Part shown: piece by piece, positions 14,587 through 23,233 of the stretch
How the letters are laid out: each line of letters starts with the position of its first letter
Position numbering within the stretch: position 1 is the first letter of the stretch
Assembly (NCBI RefSeq): GCF_003285005.1
Contig: NZ_QMFA01000009.1
Span: 37,411-101,410 of the forward strand
Direction of reading: 5' to 3'
Length of the DNA stretch: 64,000 nt
From: Paenibacillus sp. YN15
GTDB lineage: Bacteria > Bacillota > Bacilli > Paenibacillales > NBRC-103111
Program-made: the position numbers and the translations under genes
Notes under the pieces: model-generated
Told to the model about the DNA's origin: nothing
Database searches by the model: none
Seen by the model: the letters and a program-made list of their open reading frames with translations, nothing else

Positions 14587-16653
14587 ATGACCACTCAACA
14601 CGTACCCAATAGATTAGCCAAGGAAAAGTCGCCGTATTTGCTGCAACATGCTCACAATCCGGTGGATTGGTTTCCTTGGTCGGAGGAGGCTTTTGACAAA
14701 GCCAAGCAGGAGAACAAGCCTGTTTTCCTGTCCATTGGCTATTCCACCTGTCACTGGTGTCACGTTATGGAACGGGAGTCCTTTGAGGATGAGGAAGTGG
14801 CGGGGCTGCTGAATGCGCATTTTGTTGCGGTGAAGGTGGACCGGGAGGAGCGGCCCGATGTGGATCATGTGTACATGTCGGTGTGCCAGGCCATGACCGG
14901 GCAGGGCGGGTGGCCGTTGACGGTGCTGCTGGCGCCGGACCGGACGCCTTTTTTTGCCGGGACGTATTTTCCCAAACGCCGGAAGTATGGCCGGGTGGGT
15001 CTGATGGAGCTGCTGGCTCAGGTGGCAGAGAAATGGGAGGCGGACCCGGAAGGGATGGCGGCTATCGGCACCCGGGTGGCGGAGCAAACCCGGCAGCAAT
15101 TGGGCGAGCATAGCCAGGGCCAGGTTCACACCGGGCTGCTTCAGCATGCCTATGAGCTGTACAGCAAGAACTATGAACCCCAATACGGAGGCTTCGGCCG
15201 GGCGCCCAAGTTCCCTTCCTCCCATAATCTGTCTTTCCTGCTGCGGTACCATTACCGGACGGGGGATTCCTATGCTCTGGAAATGGTGGAGCATACCCTG
15301 CAGGCGATGTACCGCGGCGGCCTCTATGACCATGTGGGCTTTGGCTTTGCCCGGTATTCCACGGATGAGAAATGGCTGGTGCCCCATTTTGAGAAGATGC
15401 TCTATGATAACGCCCTCCTGGCTATGACCTACACGGAAGCCTACCAGATTACCGGGAAACCGGAGTATGCCAAGGTGGTAGAAGAGATTTTCACTTACGT
15501 GCTGCGGGATATGACCTCTCCGGAGGGGGGCTTTTATTCGGCGGAGGATGCGGATTCGGAAGGGGAGGAGGGACGTTTTTATGTATGGTCTCCCCCGGAA
15601 ATTGCCGAGGTGCTGGGCGAAGAGGACGGAGCCCTCTATTGCAGGGTTTATGATATTACTCCCCTGGGAAATTTCGAGGGGCACAGCATCCCGAATCTGA
15701 TCGAAACCGGCAGCTTGGAGCACGCGGCGGAGGAGCTAGGTTTGGACGCTGCCCAACTGAAGGAGCGGCTGGAGGCCTGCCGCCGGAGGCTGTTCCAGCA
15801 ACGGGAGAAGCGGATTCATCCCCACAAGGACGACAAGATCCTCACTGCGTGGAACGGGTTGATGATTATGGCTCTATCCAAGGGAGCCAAGGCCTTAAAC
15901 CGCAAGGAATATGCGGAGGCTGCGGAACATGCCGCGGCATTCCTGAAGGCCAAGCTCCGGCGAGAGGACGGGCGTCTGTTGGCCCGGTACCGGGATGGAG
16001 AGGCGGCTTATCTTGGGTATGTGGACGATTATGCTTTTTTAGTGTGGGGGCTGATCGAGCTGTATGAAGCCACCTTCAGGCTGGACTATCTCAAGGATGC
16101 ATTGGAATTGAATGAGGAGATGCTGAGGCTGTTTTGGGACGGGGAGGAGGGAGGGCTGTTCTTCAATGGAACAGATGGGGAGGAGCTGTTCGCCCGGCCC
16201 AAGGAGCTGTATGACGGGGCGATGCCCTCCGGCAACTCCGTGGCGGCCCAGAACCTGGTCCGCTTGGCCCGGCTTACAGACGCGGAGGCTCTGACGAAAC
16301 GGGCAGAGGCCCAGCTCACTGCCTTTGCCGGCACGGTGATGGGGTATCCCCCCGGCTTTGCCATGTATCTGCTGGCAGCCGATCTTCACCTCTACCCGGG
16401 ACGGGAAGCCGTAGTGGCCGGAGCGGCAGGCGCCGCGGATACGGAGGCATTGGCAGCAGTATTGCGGCAAGCCTACCGGCCGGATACCGCCTTGATGCTT
16501 CATCCCGCAGGGGAGGCGCATGAAGCGGAAGCCCTTCTCCCGCTGACAGCCGGGAAGGACCCGGTTGCAGGCAAAGCCGCCGTGTACATCTGCGAGAACT
16601 TCGCCTGCCAGGCTCCGGTAACCGATCCGCAGCAGCTTCTGCAGGCTCCGTAA
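14587..16653 (+). CDS. thioredoxin-domain protein, YyaL/DUF255 family
   Basis: 688 residues, about the length of Bacillus YyaL. The N-terminal 160 residues form a thioredoxin-like DUF255 domain with the motif STCHWCHVM (Cys55 and Cys58), preceded by the conserved [17 protein letters not shown]. The rest is an alpha/alpha-barrel like that of N-acylglucosamine epimerases, including [20 protein letters not shown] and [10 protein letters not shown]. The start at 14587 is chosen since AGGGAGGTG ends six bases before it; GTG 14578 and ATG 14581 lie within or against the site. It is monocistronic. The function of the family is not established. Confidence 0.88.
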   Translation: MTTQHVPNRLAKEKSPYLLQHAHNPVDWFPWSEEAFDKAKQENKPVFLSIGYSTCHWCHVMERESFEDEEVAGLLNAHFVAVKVDREERPDVDHVYMSVCQAMTGQGGWPLTVLLAPDRTPFFAGTYFPKRRKYGRVGLMELLAQVAEKWEADPEGMAAIGTRVAEQTRQQLGEHSQGQVHTGLLQHAYELYSKNYEPQYGGFGRAPKFPSSHNLSFLLRYHYRTGDSYALEMVEHTLQAMYRGGLYDHVGFGFARYSTDEKWLVPHFEKMLYDNALLAMTYTEAYQITGKPEYAKVVEEIFTYVLRDMTSPEGGFYSAEDADSEGEEGRFYVWSPPEIAEVLGEEDGALYCRVYDITPLGNFEGHSIPNLIETGSLEHAAEELGLDAAQLKERLEACRRRLFQQREKRIHPHKDDKILTAWNGLMIMALSKGAKALNRKEYAEAAEHAAAFLKAKLRREDGRLLARYRDGEAAYLGYVDDYAFLVWGLIELYEATFRLDYLKDALELNEEMLRLFWDGEEGGLFFNGTDGEELFARPKELYDGAMPSGNSVAAQNLVRLARLTDAEALTKRAEAQLTAFAGTVMGYPPGFAMYLLAADLHLYPGREAVVAGAAGAADTEALAAVLRQAYRPDTALMLHPAGEAHEAEALLPLTAGKDPVAGKAAVYICENFACQAPVTDPQQLLQAP

Positions 16654-16735
16654 GTTCTTTCTCCAGGAATGCCGCATAAAAAAGCCACTTGGGGCCTTTT
16701 TGCCGGAGAGGGAACATCATGAGGCCGCCAAAGCC

Positions 16736-17326
16736 CTAAAAAAACAGCAAATACCGCGGGGTATGCTTTTTGTAGTCCAGGTAGGCCGATCCGAACAGGC
16801 CGGGCAGGAGCTTTTCCTCCTGGAGGATTTGCAGATGGAGGATCAGGATGCAGCATATGGCGGCAAGGAAGATGACCACATTCGGCATGGCCAGCGCGCT
16901 GCCCAGATACAAGAGGTCAAAGCCGACGAAGGCGGGATTCCGGCTGATCCGGTACACGCCTTGAATGACCATGACGGTTTGCTGGTTTTCCTCCACGCCT
17001 GCCCGCCAGTTATCCTTCATAGTGGCGAGAGCGGCGATGAAAAAGGCGACGCCGATCACCATCAGGAATACCCCGGTGGACCGGACATCCTTTGGCAAAG
17101 GAATGCCAACGAGATAGCGGGACAATCCGGAGCTGCCGTACTGAATGACGGCCATTCCGTAGGTGGCCGCCAGCACGGCCATTTCCACCCGCATGGTTTT
17201 CACCGGTTTTTGCCCTCTGGCCAGCCGGTTGGTGCGGATGCCTTGTTTGGCAAGCAGCACCTGCTTATAGAAGTAAGCCAGGTAAAACAGGGTCATGCAG
17301 ATTACAGCTGCAATTTCATGGATCAT
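16736..17326 (-). CDS. integral membrane methyltransferase, ICMT/PEMT-like
   Basis: 196 residues from the ATG at 17326, with about five hydrophobic segments. The C-terminal portion, with TVMVIQGVYRISRNPAFVGF followed by a membrane segment and LQEEKLLPGLFGSAYLDYKK, is the signature of isoprenylcysteine carboxylmethyltransferase-like enzymes: the RNP and the EExxL..FG..Y..Y motifs bind S-adenosylmethionine. The frame extends to 17416 (TTG), but that part contains an inverted repeat and no good ribosome site; GGAGG lies 14 bases before 17326. The methyl acceptor is unknown. Confidence 0.75.
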   Translation of the reverse strand: MIHEIAAVICMTLFYLAYFYKQVLLAKQGIRTNRLARGQKPVKTMRVEMAVLAATYGMAVIQYGSSGLSRYLVGIPLPKDVRSTGVFLMVIGVAFFIAALATMKDNWRAGVEENQQTVMVIQGVYRISRNPAFVGFDLLYLGSALAMPNVVIFLAAICCILILHLQILQEEKLLPGLFGSAYLDYKKHTPRYLLFF

Positions 17327-17476
17327 GAGTTTGTCTGCTTCCTCCATTCCCATAACATAGAACAGCCCATCATGGGGAAAAACGCGCTTGTTAAGCTTGA
17401 GCGTTCCCTCCGCCAATGATGGGCTGTATGGCTTTCGCCAAAAAATGAACGATGCGGTTCTATTCCGGACGGATGG

Positions 17477-19396
17477 TTATTTATTCTGCAGAATGGTTTC
17501 CCAGAAGGCTGGGTCTTCCTGGCCGAGCCGCCAGGCTGCTACGCCCGCCAGGTCATATTTTTTCGCCAGCTCCAGACGGGCTTGCACGCTTTCCTGATTT
17601 TCCAGCCAAAAGACCCGCTTATTGCCGTCATCCCCGACGTACTCCACCTTGTATTGGTTAAAGGTTTTGTCCCAGGTGGAGACGGTAGGCCTCGATGCCA
17701 TCAAGGCCTTCAAATCCCGGGAATACAAGGCTTTGTTCCCCAGAAGTCCGCCCTTGGCATCCAGCGTCCACTCCCGCACATAGAAGGGAATGCCCAGGAT
17801 CAGCTTGTCCCGGGGGATGCCGTAGGACAGGAACTCTTCGATACCTTCTTCCACCCATTGCAGTCCTGCAACGGAGCCGGGCACCGTGCTGCCGGAATAG
17901 TGCTGGTCGTAGGTCATGGTGATGACATAATCCACGATGCCGCCCAGCTTCTCATGATCGAAGGCGGTGAGATGATTCCACTTGACGCTGCCGCGGGGCA
18001 GGTCTACGGAAATTTTGAGCCCTTGCTGATGGGCCGCAGCGGTCAGATTGGTGATAAAGGTGGTGAAGGCCGCCCGGTCCTTGCCGTTCAGGCTTTCAAA
18101 GTCCACGTTGATCCCGTCCACCCGGAGCTGGGCGCACTTGGCCACCAATGCCGAGATGAAGCGGGCTTGGGCATCCTTGTCCGCCAGGAACTGGGTGGTC
18201 AGGGCGCTGTCGAACTGGTTGCTGACCAAGGGATGGACCTGGTAGCCGCGGCTGCGCAGAAGCTCCACGGTCTCCTTGCTGGAGGCATCCTTCAGCTTGC
18301 CCGTCGCATCCTCCAACGTGAACCAGCTGGGTGAGTCCACATCGAGCCCCATCAGATTGGAGGTCTGGGTGTCAATGGTATTCTTGGCGGAGGAGCCGTT
18401 CCAGCTCCATACCTGAAGCGTGCGGAAGTTGTTCCAAAATTTCATGCCTTCCCGGCTACGGATGGAGGCATTAGCATAATAGGAGGCGTAGCTCAAGGCG
18501 TCGCTCAACTTGTTATATTCGCCGATCAGATTGCTGTTCTGGTATACAGTATAGGTTGGATAATTATTCCAGATAATGTTGCCGTTCAATCGGATGGAGG
18601 AATGCCCCCACAACCGGGCGTAATCTGCCGCTTCATCCAGGCTGACAAACTCGTCCAGGAAAGTTTCGTTCTGATACACCTTGTATTCCTTGAAGTTAGT
18701 AAAGACGGTTTTCTTGTCTGAAATGCGGACAATCTGCGAGCCGCCCCATTTCAGAGCTTCGTTTACCGCATCCTCCAGATAGGCAAAACGCCAGCCGTCC
18801 TGGGAGTAGGTTCCCTGGTAGACCTGATAAACCGGCTGGCCACTCCTAAGCTCCGTCTTTTCCTTGGCGCTCAGGTTGTCCCATACCCAGTGGTTATCCG
18901 ACAAGTCGATGATATGAGCGCCACCCCACTTGCGGGCTTCGGCAATGGCCGCATTCAGAGTGGTGAAGGACCAGCCATCCAGAGTGTTATCCCCCTGATA
19001 CACCCGGTAGCGGGGATAGTTGTTCCATACCCAGCCGCTTCCCTGCAGGTCGCGGATGCTGGATATTCCCCATTTGGAGGCTTCGGCAATGGCTTCCTCC
19101 AGCGTGCGGAAAGCGCCGTTGGGAAGGGCGTAGCCCAATTGATACACCTGGTAGCGGGGATAGTTGTCCCACTTCCATGCCCCGGTGCTGATTTCTTCCA
19201 CACGGCTGGCATAGAAATATTGGGCGTAAGCAACCGCTTGCCCATAGTCGGAAAATTCCTTGACGGGCTGGTCAAACTGGTAGACCCGGTATTTCGTGGT
19301 TTTGTCCGCCGCATATCCCTGGGAGGGGGCCAGGAAGGGAACGGCAATGGCGCAGGCCAATGAAACAGCTAATCCTTTATACATCCAATTCCTCAT
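17477..19396 (-). CDS. secreted GH18-family protein with six VYQ repeats
   Basis: 639 residues. The signal peptide (about residues 1-29) ends near SQGYAAD. Residues 30-330 contain six tandem units of 45-50 residues, each opening like PRYQVYQ, with a middle such as LEEAIAEASKWG and closing W.WNNY; one unit is degenerate at VFTNF. The C-terminal 300 residues are a GH18 domain: DGINVDFE near residues 426-433 holds the catalytic Glu, and MTYDQHYSG follows. The Asp usually third before Glu in DGxDxDxE is Asn, as in some spore cortex-lytic YaaH/SleL-like members. It probably cleaves or binds wall glycans outside the cell. AGAGGAGTGACGC precedes the ATG. Confidence 0.88.
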   Translation of the reverse strand: MRNWMYKGLAVSLACAIAVPFLAPSQGYAADKTTKYRVYQFDQPVKEFSDYGQAVAYAQYFYASRVEEISTGAWKWDNYPRYQVYQLGYALPNGAFRTLEEAIAEASKWGISSIRDLQGSGWVWNNYPRYRVYQGDNTLDGWSFTTLNAAIAEARKWGGAHIIDLSDNHWVWDNLSAKEKTELRSGQPVYQVYQGTYSQDGWRFAYLEDAVNEALKWGGSQIVRISDKKTVFTNFKEYKVYQNETFLDEFVSLDEAADYARLWGHSSIRLNGNIIWNNYPTYTVYQNSNLIGEYNKLSDALSYASYYANASIRSREGMKFWNNFRTLQVWSWNGSSAKNTIDTQTSNLMGLDVDSPSWFTLEDATGKLKDASSKETVELLRSRGYQVHPLVSNQFDSALTTQFLADKDAQARFISALVAKCAQLRVDGINVDFESLNGKDRAAFTTFITNLTAAAHQQGLKISVDLPRGSVKWNHLTAFDHEKLGGIVDYVITMTYDQHYSGSTVPGSVAGLQWVEEGIEEFLSYGIPRDKLILGIPFYVREWTLDAKGGLLGNKALYSRDLKALMASRPTVSTWDKTFNQYKVEYVGDDGNKRVFWLENQESVQARLELAKKYDLAGVAAWRLGQEDPAFWETILQNK

Positions 19397-19608
19397 GCGT
19401 CACTCCTCTTTCTGCCAGTTTCTACTCTATTAAACGGTAGATTGATAGATTTGTTGCGCAGGAAGATTTGGAAATTCTTTGTCATTGGCAAAAAGACTCC
19501 TTACGTCCGCGAAAACATGAAGGCCGGTAGACAGAATTGATGCGGTTTCGCAAACGATGTACTTTTGTTAAAATAGGGTTATTGGTTTCAGGATAGGACG
19601 GTGAGCAC

Positions 19609-20181
19609 ATGGGGAATATTGGATATGCCGACGCATACGTAACTTATTTGGCACATTTCCATGGGACCAGGGATTATTTTGAATGCCATGAGCTTCTGGA
19701 GGAGCACTGGAAAAAGGAGCAGGACCCTCAGCTGAAGGAGGTCTGGCATGGGCTTATTCAGGTGGCGGTATCCCTGTATCATGAACGCCGCGGCAATCTG
19801 CCCGGAGCACGGAAGATGCTGGAGCAGGCCATTCTCCATCTGACCCGTGTCAGTCCGGAGATAGCGGGACTTGACCCCGGCAAGCTTCTGGAGCTGCTCC
19901 GGGCCCGGTACGCCTCATTGGCGCGGGAACAGGAGCAGCCGGGGGAGCGGCGGTTTCAGGATATGGCGTTGCCTTTTATAAACGGCGAGCTGCTGCGTAA
20001 AGCGATGGATGTGTGCAAGGCCTGGGGCTGCCAATGGGGAAGGCTGAGTCCCCTGAATGAGGATATGCTGGTGCATCGGCATCTTCTCCGGGACCGGGCG
20101 GATGTGGTGACGGAAAGGGCCAGGCAGCTTGCAATCCGCAGGCAAACCCGACAGGACTTGGCAGAGAGGGATGGCGTATGA
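19609..20181 (+). CDS. DUF309 domain protein
   Basis: 190 residues. Residues 10-75 contain HGTRDYFECHELLEEHWKKE and WHGLIQVAVSLYHERRGNLP, the conserved helical DUF309 core with its paired His and Glu residues that look like a possible metal site. The remaining 110 residues are basic and not recognised. The ATG follows GGACGGTGAGCAC. Its last four bases overlap the start of the response regulator (ATGA), so it is translationally coupled to a two-component system; no function of the family is established. Confidence 0.85.
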   Translation: MGNIGYADAYVTYLAHFHGTRDYFECHELLEEHWKKEQDPQLKEVWHGLIQVAVSLYHERRGNLPGARKMLEQAILHLTRVSPEIAGLDPGKLLELLRARYASLAREQEQPGERRFQDMALPFINGELLRKAMDVCKAWGCQWGRLSPLNEDMLVHRHLLRDRADVVTERARQLAIRRQTRQDLAERDGV

Positions 20182-20906
20182 ACGGAGTTTCGGGCATTAA
20201 AGTTCTCATCGTGGATGATGAGCCGAATATTGTGGAGGTCATCCGGCTGTATGCGGAGCATGTGGGGTATAAGCCCATTGTGCTGCATTCCGGCAAGGAT
20301 GTGGTCAAAACGGTAGAGGAGGAGCGCCCCGATCTGGCGGTGCTGGATGTGATGCTGCCGGATATCAGCGGGTTTGATCTGTGCCGCGGCATCCGGGCGC
20401 TGCCCGAGCCGATGAATGAGCTGCCGATTATTATGCTGACGGCCAAGGGAGAATCCATCGACAAGCTGCGGGGGTTCAATCTGGGTGCGGACGACTATAT
20501 GGTGAAGCCCTTCGATCCCAATGAGCTGGTGGCGCGGATGAAGGCGATTTTGAAGCGGGTAAAAAGCCCGAACCACCGCAAGGAGGCCAAGCAGCCTGAA
20601 CGGCGGGTGCTGGAATACCCCGGGCTCCTGGTGGATTTGGAGCAGTATAAAGTGTCGGTGGACGGGGAACGAGTGGAGCTGACTCCCAAGGAGATTGAGC
20701 TGCTCTATTTTATTGCGTCCACGCCGGGGAGAGTGTATACCCGGGAGGAGCTTTTGGAGCAGGTCTGGAAGTTCGACTTTGCCGGAGGCACGCGCACCGT
20801 TGACGCCCATGTGAAGAATATCCGCAAGAAGCTGGGCGCTTATCCGGCCTGGACCATCCAGACCCTGTGGGGAATCGGGTATTCCTTCGAGGTGGAGCGG
20901 GTATGA
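20178..20906 (+). CDS. OmpR/PhoB family response regulator
   Basis: 242 residues. The receiver domain has acidic pair VDDEPN at residues 12-17, phospho-acceptor Asp57 in LAVLDVMLPD, and Lys of MVKPFDPNEL near residue 107. A C-terminal winged helix (about 145-240), with ELTPKEIELLYFIASTPGRV, RTVDAHVKNIRKKL and WGIGYSFE, binds DNA. It overlaps DUF309 upstream and the histidine kinase downstream by four bases each. The obvious target is the lipoprotein/MacAB-like/SLH operon that follows, by position only. Confidence 0.93.
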   Translation: MNGVSGIKVLIVDDEPNIVEVIRLYAEHVGYKPIVLHSGKDVVKTVEEERPDLAVLDVMLPDISGFDLCRGIRALPEPMNELPIIMLTAKGESIDKLRGFNLGADDYMVKPFDPNELVARMKAILKRVKSPNHRKEAKQPERRVLEYPGLLVDLEQYKVSVDGERVELTPKEIELLYFIASTPGRVYTREELLEQVWKFDFAGGTRTVDAHVKNIRKKLGAYPAWTIQTLWGIGYSFEVERV

Positions 20907-22387
20907 TCCGGAAGCTGCGGCAAAGCCTGTACCTGAAATTGTTTTTGTCCTTTTTGGCCACATGTATTTTGTTTTTTCTGGCTCTGGCCGTGTTCTGGAG
21001 CAATTATTTCTCGGATTTGTTCTATAAGGACAAGAAGCAGCTCTTGGTAGACCGTTCGTCGGATTTGATGCAAGTGGCCAAAAGCTATCAGGAGGGCAGC
21101 TTCTACAGCCGGGAGCTCAGGATCTCCATGCGGCTTATCTCCCGCAGCTTCAACGGCCAAATCTGGATCATGAATCAGACGGGCGCGATTATTTACAGCA
21201 CCGATCCGGCCACGGAAGGGCAAACCCTGCCCAAGACGCTGCAAAGCGCCTTCAGCAAAGCCCTGAGCAACAACCGGGATTTCTTCGTCGAGCATCTGCC
21301 GGTTGGAGGGCCGGGGCGGCCAGACGGGCCTGGCGAACCGGCTCCGGAGCGGCGGAGCAGCTTTCTCATCTATTATATGCCCCTCCAACTGAACGGGGAG
21401 CCCACAGTGGCATTCTTCTATACGCCGGTAGAGGATATCACCGATGTGGTCAATGCGGTGCGGTGGAATATCTGGGTGCCGCTGATTTTCTCACTTATAG
21501 CCGTTGGCCTGATCTTGTATATTATCAGCCGGAAGCTGGCGCGGCCTCTGCAGGAGATGAACCGGGCCTCCCTGGCTGTGGCGGAGCGGAATTTTGCCAT
21601 TCGGGTTCCGGAGGGTTCAGATGATGAAATCGGCCAGGTGGCCAAAAGCTTCAATATTATGATTGAAGAGATGGAACGGTGGGAGGGTTCGCGGCAGGAG
21701 TTTCTGGCTAATGTCTCCCATGAGCTGCGTTCGCCGTTGACGGCCTTGCGGGGCATGATTATGGCTATGAAGGACAATGTGATTCCCCCGGACAAACATG
21801 CCCGCTATCTGGATATTTGCGATATGGAGGTGCAGCGGCTGGGACGGCTGGTGGACGAGCTGCTGGATCTGGCGCGGATTCAGAACGGGTCGGATGTATA
21901 CCGCTTCGAGCCGGTGCCGGTTATGAAGAAAACCCGTGAGGTGCTGGAATTGATCGCGCCCACCGTCAAAGCCAAGGGTCTGGTGCTGGAGGTGCGGGAG
22001 CCGGAGGCGGAGGAGGAGCGCCGGGCGCTGGTCAGATTGGACCCGGACCGGTATGCCCAGATTCTCAACAACCTGCTGCATAATGCCATCAAGTTTACCC
22101 CGGAGGGCAAGCGCATTACGGTGCAAATGCGGGTTTGGGCCGGGGAATTCGAGGTCAGCGTGGCCGACACCGGCAAGGGAATGACAGAGGAGGAGATCAA
22201 GCGGATCTGGGAGCGCTTCTACAAGGCGGACCCTTCCCGCGCAGGCAAGGACGGGGGCGGGACCGGACTGGGGCTTACCATCGCCAAGCATCTGGTCAAC
22301 GGTATGGACGGGCATATTGCGGTGAATAGCGCCTTGGGGGCGGGAACCGTATTTACGCTGCGTTTTCCCTTGGCCGGCCATTCATGA
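20903..22387 (+). CDS. sensor histidine kinase
   Basis: 494 residues. Two membrane segments (about residues 13-35 and 190-212) enclose an extracytoplasmic sensor domain with a Pro/Gly-rich stretch near residue 140. A HAMP linker follows, then the H-box VSHELRSPLTALRGM, N-box ILNNLLHNAIKFTPEG, G1 VADTGKGM and G2 GGGTGLGLTIAKHLVNGM. All catalytic motifs are present. The start is the ATG at 20903, overlapping the regulator stop; the open frame extends upstream to 20867 but lacks a site. It senses an unknown envelope signal. Confidence 0.93.
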   Translation: MIRKLRQSLYLKLFLSFLATCILFFLALAVFWSNYFSDLFYKDKKQLLVDRSSDLMQVAKSYQEGSFYSRELRISMRLISRSFNGQIWIMNQTGAIIYSTDPATEGQTLPKTLQSAFSKALSNNRDFFVEHLPVGGPGRPDGPGEPAPERRSSFLIYYMPLQLNGEPTVAFFYTPVEDITDVVNAVRWNIWVPLIFSLIAVGLILYIISRKLARPLQEMNRASLAVAERNFAIRVPEGSDDEIGQVAKSFNIMIEEMERWEGSRQEFLANVSHELRSPLTALRGMIMAMKDNVIPPDKHARYLDICDMEVQRLGRLVDELLDLARIQNGSDVYRFEPVPVMKKTREVLELIAPTVKAKGLVLEVREPEAEEERRALVRLDPDRYAQILNNLLHNAIKFTPEGKRITVQMRVWAGEFEVSVADTGKGMTEEEIKRIWERFYKADPSRAGKDGGGTGLGLTIAKHLVNGMDGHIAVNSALGAGTVFTLRFPLAGHS

Positions 22388-22442
22388 TTTTATTTCACAT
22401 CTTTTTTACAAATCATGCATACCTGCTTCAAAGTTGTCCGCT

Positions 22443-22471
22443 ATCCTGACGGTATCGTCAGGATTTTTTTG
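22443..22471 (+). terminator. rho-independent terminator
   Basis: ATCCTGACG (22443-22451), loop GTAT, CGTCAGGAT (22456-22464) and a run of T residues. It ends the DUF309-regulator-kinase operon and shows that the following lipoprotein gene starts downstream of it. Confidence 0.92.
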
Positions 22472-22501
22472 CGAAAATGCTGTATTCGAAGGAGATTTGT
22501 C

Positions 22502-23188
22502 TTGGTTGAAACTGGAGGACAAGGGGGGCCGGATGTGCGGAGGAACAGCTACATAAAACCTGTTTGCCTTCTCGTTTTGGCTGTCTGCGGACTGCTTGCG
22601 GTGGTCGGCTGTGCGAGCCAAACGGAATCCCGGCTTGCCCAGGCCGTATATCCGTCCCCTTCCGGAGCTTCGGCTACGTCATCAGCCCTTGAGCCGATTC
22701 AAAGCCTGCCGGAAGCGGATATGGTCCAGTTCTTTCATTTTCTGTTGGAAATGGATGACAAACCGAAGACAACCCTGACCAAAATGCAAGCGGAGGCGGT
22801 GCTGCCCTTAGTCAGACAGAATGTGGAAAAAGGAACCATGAACGAGGATGATAAAAAAGCGATCCTGCGTCTTTTCGGCGATGAGCAGATGGCTTTTTAC
22901 ACCCGTTGGGCCAATCGGGGGGCGGCTCCCGAAGCAGGCAAACCTCCCGAAAGCGGCAGGGATGGCGGTCTTACGGATGAGGAATGGCAGCAATGGAAGC
23001 AGGATTGGATGCACCTGCACCGGGCGGATGAGGCCCGGCCGGACCGCCCTGCACCGGAAGCATCGGGTTCACCCGGCGCCTCGATTTCCCGCAGCCCGGA
23101 TGGCGCTGACCCGGGAGGCTGGGCGGCCGGGGAAAAGAATGTGGAGCAGCTGCTTATGGAGCGGCTGGAACAAAAGATCGAGCTTTGA
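22502..23188 (+). CDS. lipoprotein of unknown function
   Basis: 228 residues from a TTG at 22502 behind AAGGAGATTTGTC; the longer frame to 22415 would cross the terminator. A hydrophobic segment ends in the lipobox AVVGC near residue 36, so it is lipid-anchored outside the membrane. After a Ser/Pro linker, residues 60-130 are helical (MVQFFHFLLEMDD, MNEDDKKAILRLFGDEQMAF). The C-terminal half is Pro-, Asp- and Arg-rich and probably disordered. No family is recognised. It is first in the MacAB-like operon and may be a partner or sensor for it. Confidence 0.7.
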   Translation: MVETGGQGGPDVRRNSYIKPVCLLVLAVCGLLAVVGCASQTESRLAQAVYPSPSGASATSSALEPIQSLPEADMVQFFHFLLEMDDKPKTTLTKMQAEAVLPLVRQNVEKGTMNEDDKKAILRLFGDEQMAFYTRWANRGAAPEAGKPPESGRDGGLTDEEWQQWKQDWMHLHRADEARPDRPAPEASGSPGASISRSPDGADPGGWAAGEKNVEQLLMERLEQKIEL

Positions 23189-23233
23189 CAATTGGACATG
23201 ACGGACAATCGCGGTGGTTTAGGAGGCGGAAGA

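Noticed and set aside
22415-22501. longer start for the lipoprotein gene
   Set aside because: It would place a strong terminator inside the coding region; the TTG at 22502 has a good ribosome site.
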